A program made the translations under genes and the position numbers. A DNA stretch of 64,000 bases from Verrucomicrobiaceae bacterium. Lineage in GTDB: Bacteria > Verrucomicrobiota > Verrucomicrobiia > Chthoniobacterales > JAATET01. Positions 62,756-64,000 of the stretch are shown in pieces. Numbering within the stretch: the first letter of the stretch is position 1; every line of letters begins with the position of its first letter. The DNA lies in contig JAIYAZ010000068.1 in assembly GCA_027488755.1 (NCBI GenBank), positions 1-64,000 of the forward strand. Direction: 5' to 3'. The notes under the pieces are model-generated. The model ran no database searches and was not told the DNA's origin. It saw only the letters and a list, made by a program, of their open reading frames with translations.

Positions 62756-64000
62756 ATCCCGGCACCGCCACCGTCGTCATCGAAGCCATCACGCCCCAGA
62801 TCGAAGGCGGGCGTTATCCGATCAAGCGCGCCGAGGGCGAGGATGTGGTCGTCGAGGCCGATATCTTCAAGGACGGGCACGACCTGGTTTCCGCCGTGTT
62901 GAAGTGGCGGCGCTTGGGGGATGCCGCCTGGCACGAGACGCCGATGGCGCCGATTCCCAACGGCAACGACCGCTGGCGCGCCACGCTCACCGTGAGCGGC
63001 ACCGGCGCCTACGAATACACGATCGAGGCCTGGGGCGACGCCTTCCTTTCGTGGCGGGACGAGGTGGTGAAAAAGGTCGACGGCGGCCTTCTGGAACTCA
63101 CCAGCGAAGCCCTCGAGGGCGCGCGGCTTTTGCGCGCCACCGCGGGACGCATCGCCGACACGGCAGATGCCGCCGCGTTGAAAAACTTTGCCGCCGGCCT
63201 CGAAGGCGCCGATCCCGCAACGCTCAAGGCCCTCGCGCTTGATCCCCTGCTGGAGGCCCTCGCCCGCACCTACGCCGATCGTTCGCTCGCCACGACCTAC
63301 GCGCCGGCCCTGCGCATCTGGGTGGATCGCCGCGCGGCCGCCTTCGCCGCGTGGTATGAATTTTTCCCCCGCAGTGCGGGCGGGCATCCCGACCGGGGAT
63401 CGACGTTTCGCGAATGCCTCCCGCGCATCGACGACGCCCGCGCCATGGGCTTCGACGTCATTTATTTCCCGCCCGTCCACCCGATTGGCGAGACCAAGCG
63501 CAAAGGCCGTAACAACGCGGTGACCTGCGAGCCCGGCGAGCCCGGCGTGCCTTACGCCATCGGCAATTTTCGGCAGGGCGTAAACGGTGGCGGCCACATG
63601 GATGTCGCCCCCGAGCTCGGGACGCTGGCGGATTTCGACTGGCTCGTGGACGAGATTCACGCCCGCGGCATGGAGGTCGCGCTCGACTTCGCGATCAACT
63701 GCTCGCCCGACCATCCCTACGTCCGCGACCATCCCGATTGGTTCTTCGCCCGGCCGGACGGCACGATCAAATACGCCGAGAACCCGCCGAAGAAATACGA
63801 GGACGTCTACCCGCTGAACTACCACTGCGCGGACTGGCGCAACCTCTGGAACGAGCTGCGCGACGTCCTGCTTTTCTGGGCCGAACGCCGCGTGCGCATC
63901 TTCCGTGTGGACAATCCCCACACGAAACCCGTGGCGTTCTGGGAATGGGTGATCGCCGAGGTGCAGGCGAAATTCCCCGACGTCATCTTTCTCAGCGAGG
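62752..64000 (+). CDS. glgE: Alpha-1,4-glucan:maltose-1-phosphate maltosyltransferase GlgE (3' end outside window)
   Basis: 416 codons visible. The N-terminal beta-sandwich (RYPIKRAEGEDVVVEADIFKDGHD) and following helical part lead to the GH13_3 catalytic domain: AWYEFFPRSAGG, GFDVIYFPPVHPIGETKRKGRNN, FAINCSPDHPYV, and the nucleophile Asp in RIFRVDNPHTKP. The acid Glu should be in FLSE, the last residues before the edge. GlgE extends alpha-glucan from maltose-1-phosphate. It overlaps the kinase stop (ATGA). treS/mak and glgB are not visible, but may lie beyond the edge. Confidence 0.93.
   Translation, partial: MNPGTATVVIEAITPQIEGGRYPIKRAEGEDVVVEADIFKDGHDLVSAVLKWRRLGDAAWHETPMAPIPNGNDRWRATLTVSGTGAYEYTIEAWGDAFLSWRDEVVKKVDGGLLELTSEALEGARLLRATAGRIADTADAAALKNFAAGLEGADPATLKALALDPLLEALARTYADRSLATTYAPALRIWVDRRAAAFAAWYEFFPRSAGGHPDRGSTFRECLPRIDDARAMGFDVIYFPPVHPIGETKRKGRNNAVTCEPGEPGVPYAIGNFRQGVNGGGHMDVAPELGTLADFDWLVDEIHARGMEVALDFAINCSPDHPYVRDHPDWFFARPDGTIKYAENPPKKYEDVYPLNYHCADWRNLWNELRDVLLFWAERRVRIFRVDNPHTKPVAFWEWVIAEVQAKFPDVIFLSE

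Overview
The window is very GC-rich DNA from a Gram-negative bacterium and most likely comes from the phylum Verrucomicrobiota, perhaps an Opitutaceae-like lineage. The pointers are: a 51-residue small basic protein of the Chlamydia/Verrucomicrobia type (20613-20768), LpxA, an OprB-type porin, an exosortase with a PEP-CTERM-like substrate, sialate-esterase-like and fucose-catabolic enzymes, a fused SpmA-SpmB protein, and GlgE. I assigned the lineage from gene content only and ran no database search.

Layout. 1-5 kb: the end of a surface protein with a Ser/Pro/Thr tail, an OprB porin, a sialate O-acetylesterase-like enzyme and a cell-wall amidase. 5-7.4 kb: a secreted protein with a PEP-CTERM-like tail directly followed by an exosortase. 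7.4-16 kb: SMR pump, unknown secreted protein, three glycosyltransferases, HAD phosphatase, infC with a non-canonical start codon, a split chromate transporter and a CYTH-like protein. 16-29 kb: SpmAB fusion, H+-pyrophosphatase, pseudouridine synthase, small basic protein, alpha/beta hydrolase, sufS-sufU, CLC channel, lpxA, a thioredoxin-fold protein, an EEP-family nuclease/phosphatase and tatA. 29.5-33.6 kb: an overlapping set rseP-ispG-L,D-transpeptidase. 33.8-39.2 kb: one 1811-residue multidomain secreted protein.

39.2-49.6 kb: a compact L-fucose utilisation cluster. Reading in the direction of transcription it has an SDR dehydrogenase, a GH29 alpha-L-fucosidase, an L-fuconate dehydratase, a second SDR, a fumarylacetoacetase-family hydrolase, an SSS symporter and a lipoprotein mutarotase. 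A GntR/FCD repressor gene is divergent from it across a perfect palindrome, and a second sialate O-acetylesterase follows. Together they fit removal of fucose from host or algal glycans, uptake, and non-phosphorylative oxidation to pyruvate plus lactate; the lactonase step is not in the window.

49.7-64 kb: tRNA-Leu(UAG), a five-PAS hybrid histidine kinase, an Fpg-like DNA glycosylase, a lipoprotein, MidA-like methyltransferase / membrane protein / HesB-IscA genes, mutL with altered endonuclease motifs, a cupin, and a plus-strand operon (GNAT, larB, MurU-like nucleotidyltransferase, AmgK-like kinase, glgE) that runs off the right edge.

The most unusual theme is repetitive DNA. There are many short tandem arrays with a strict 7-bp period but different unit sequences (GTTGATG, GGATTTT, GGAGCTT, GGTCTAA, GTTCNNN), plus palindromic elements. 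Several lie inside or at the ends of reading frames (two glycosyltransferases, a chromate transporter, ispG and a pseudouridine synthase) and are translated as extra peptide.
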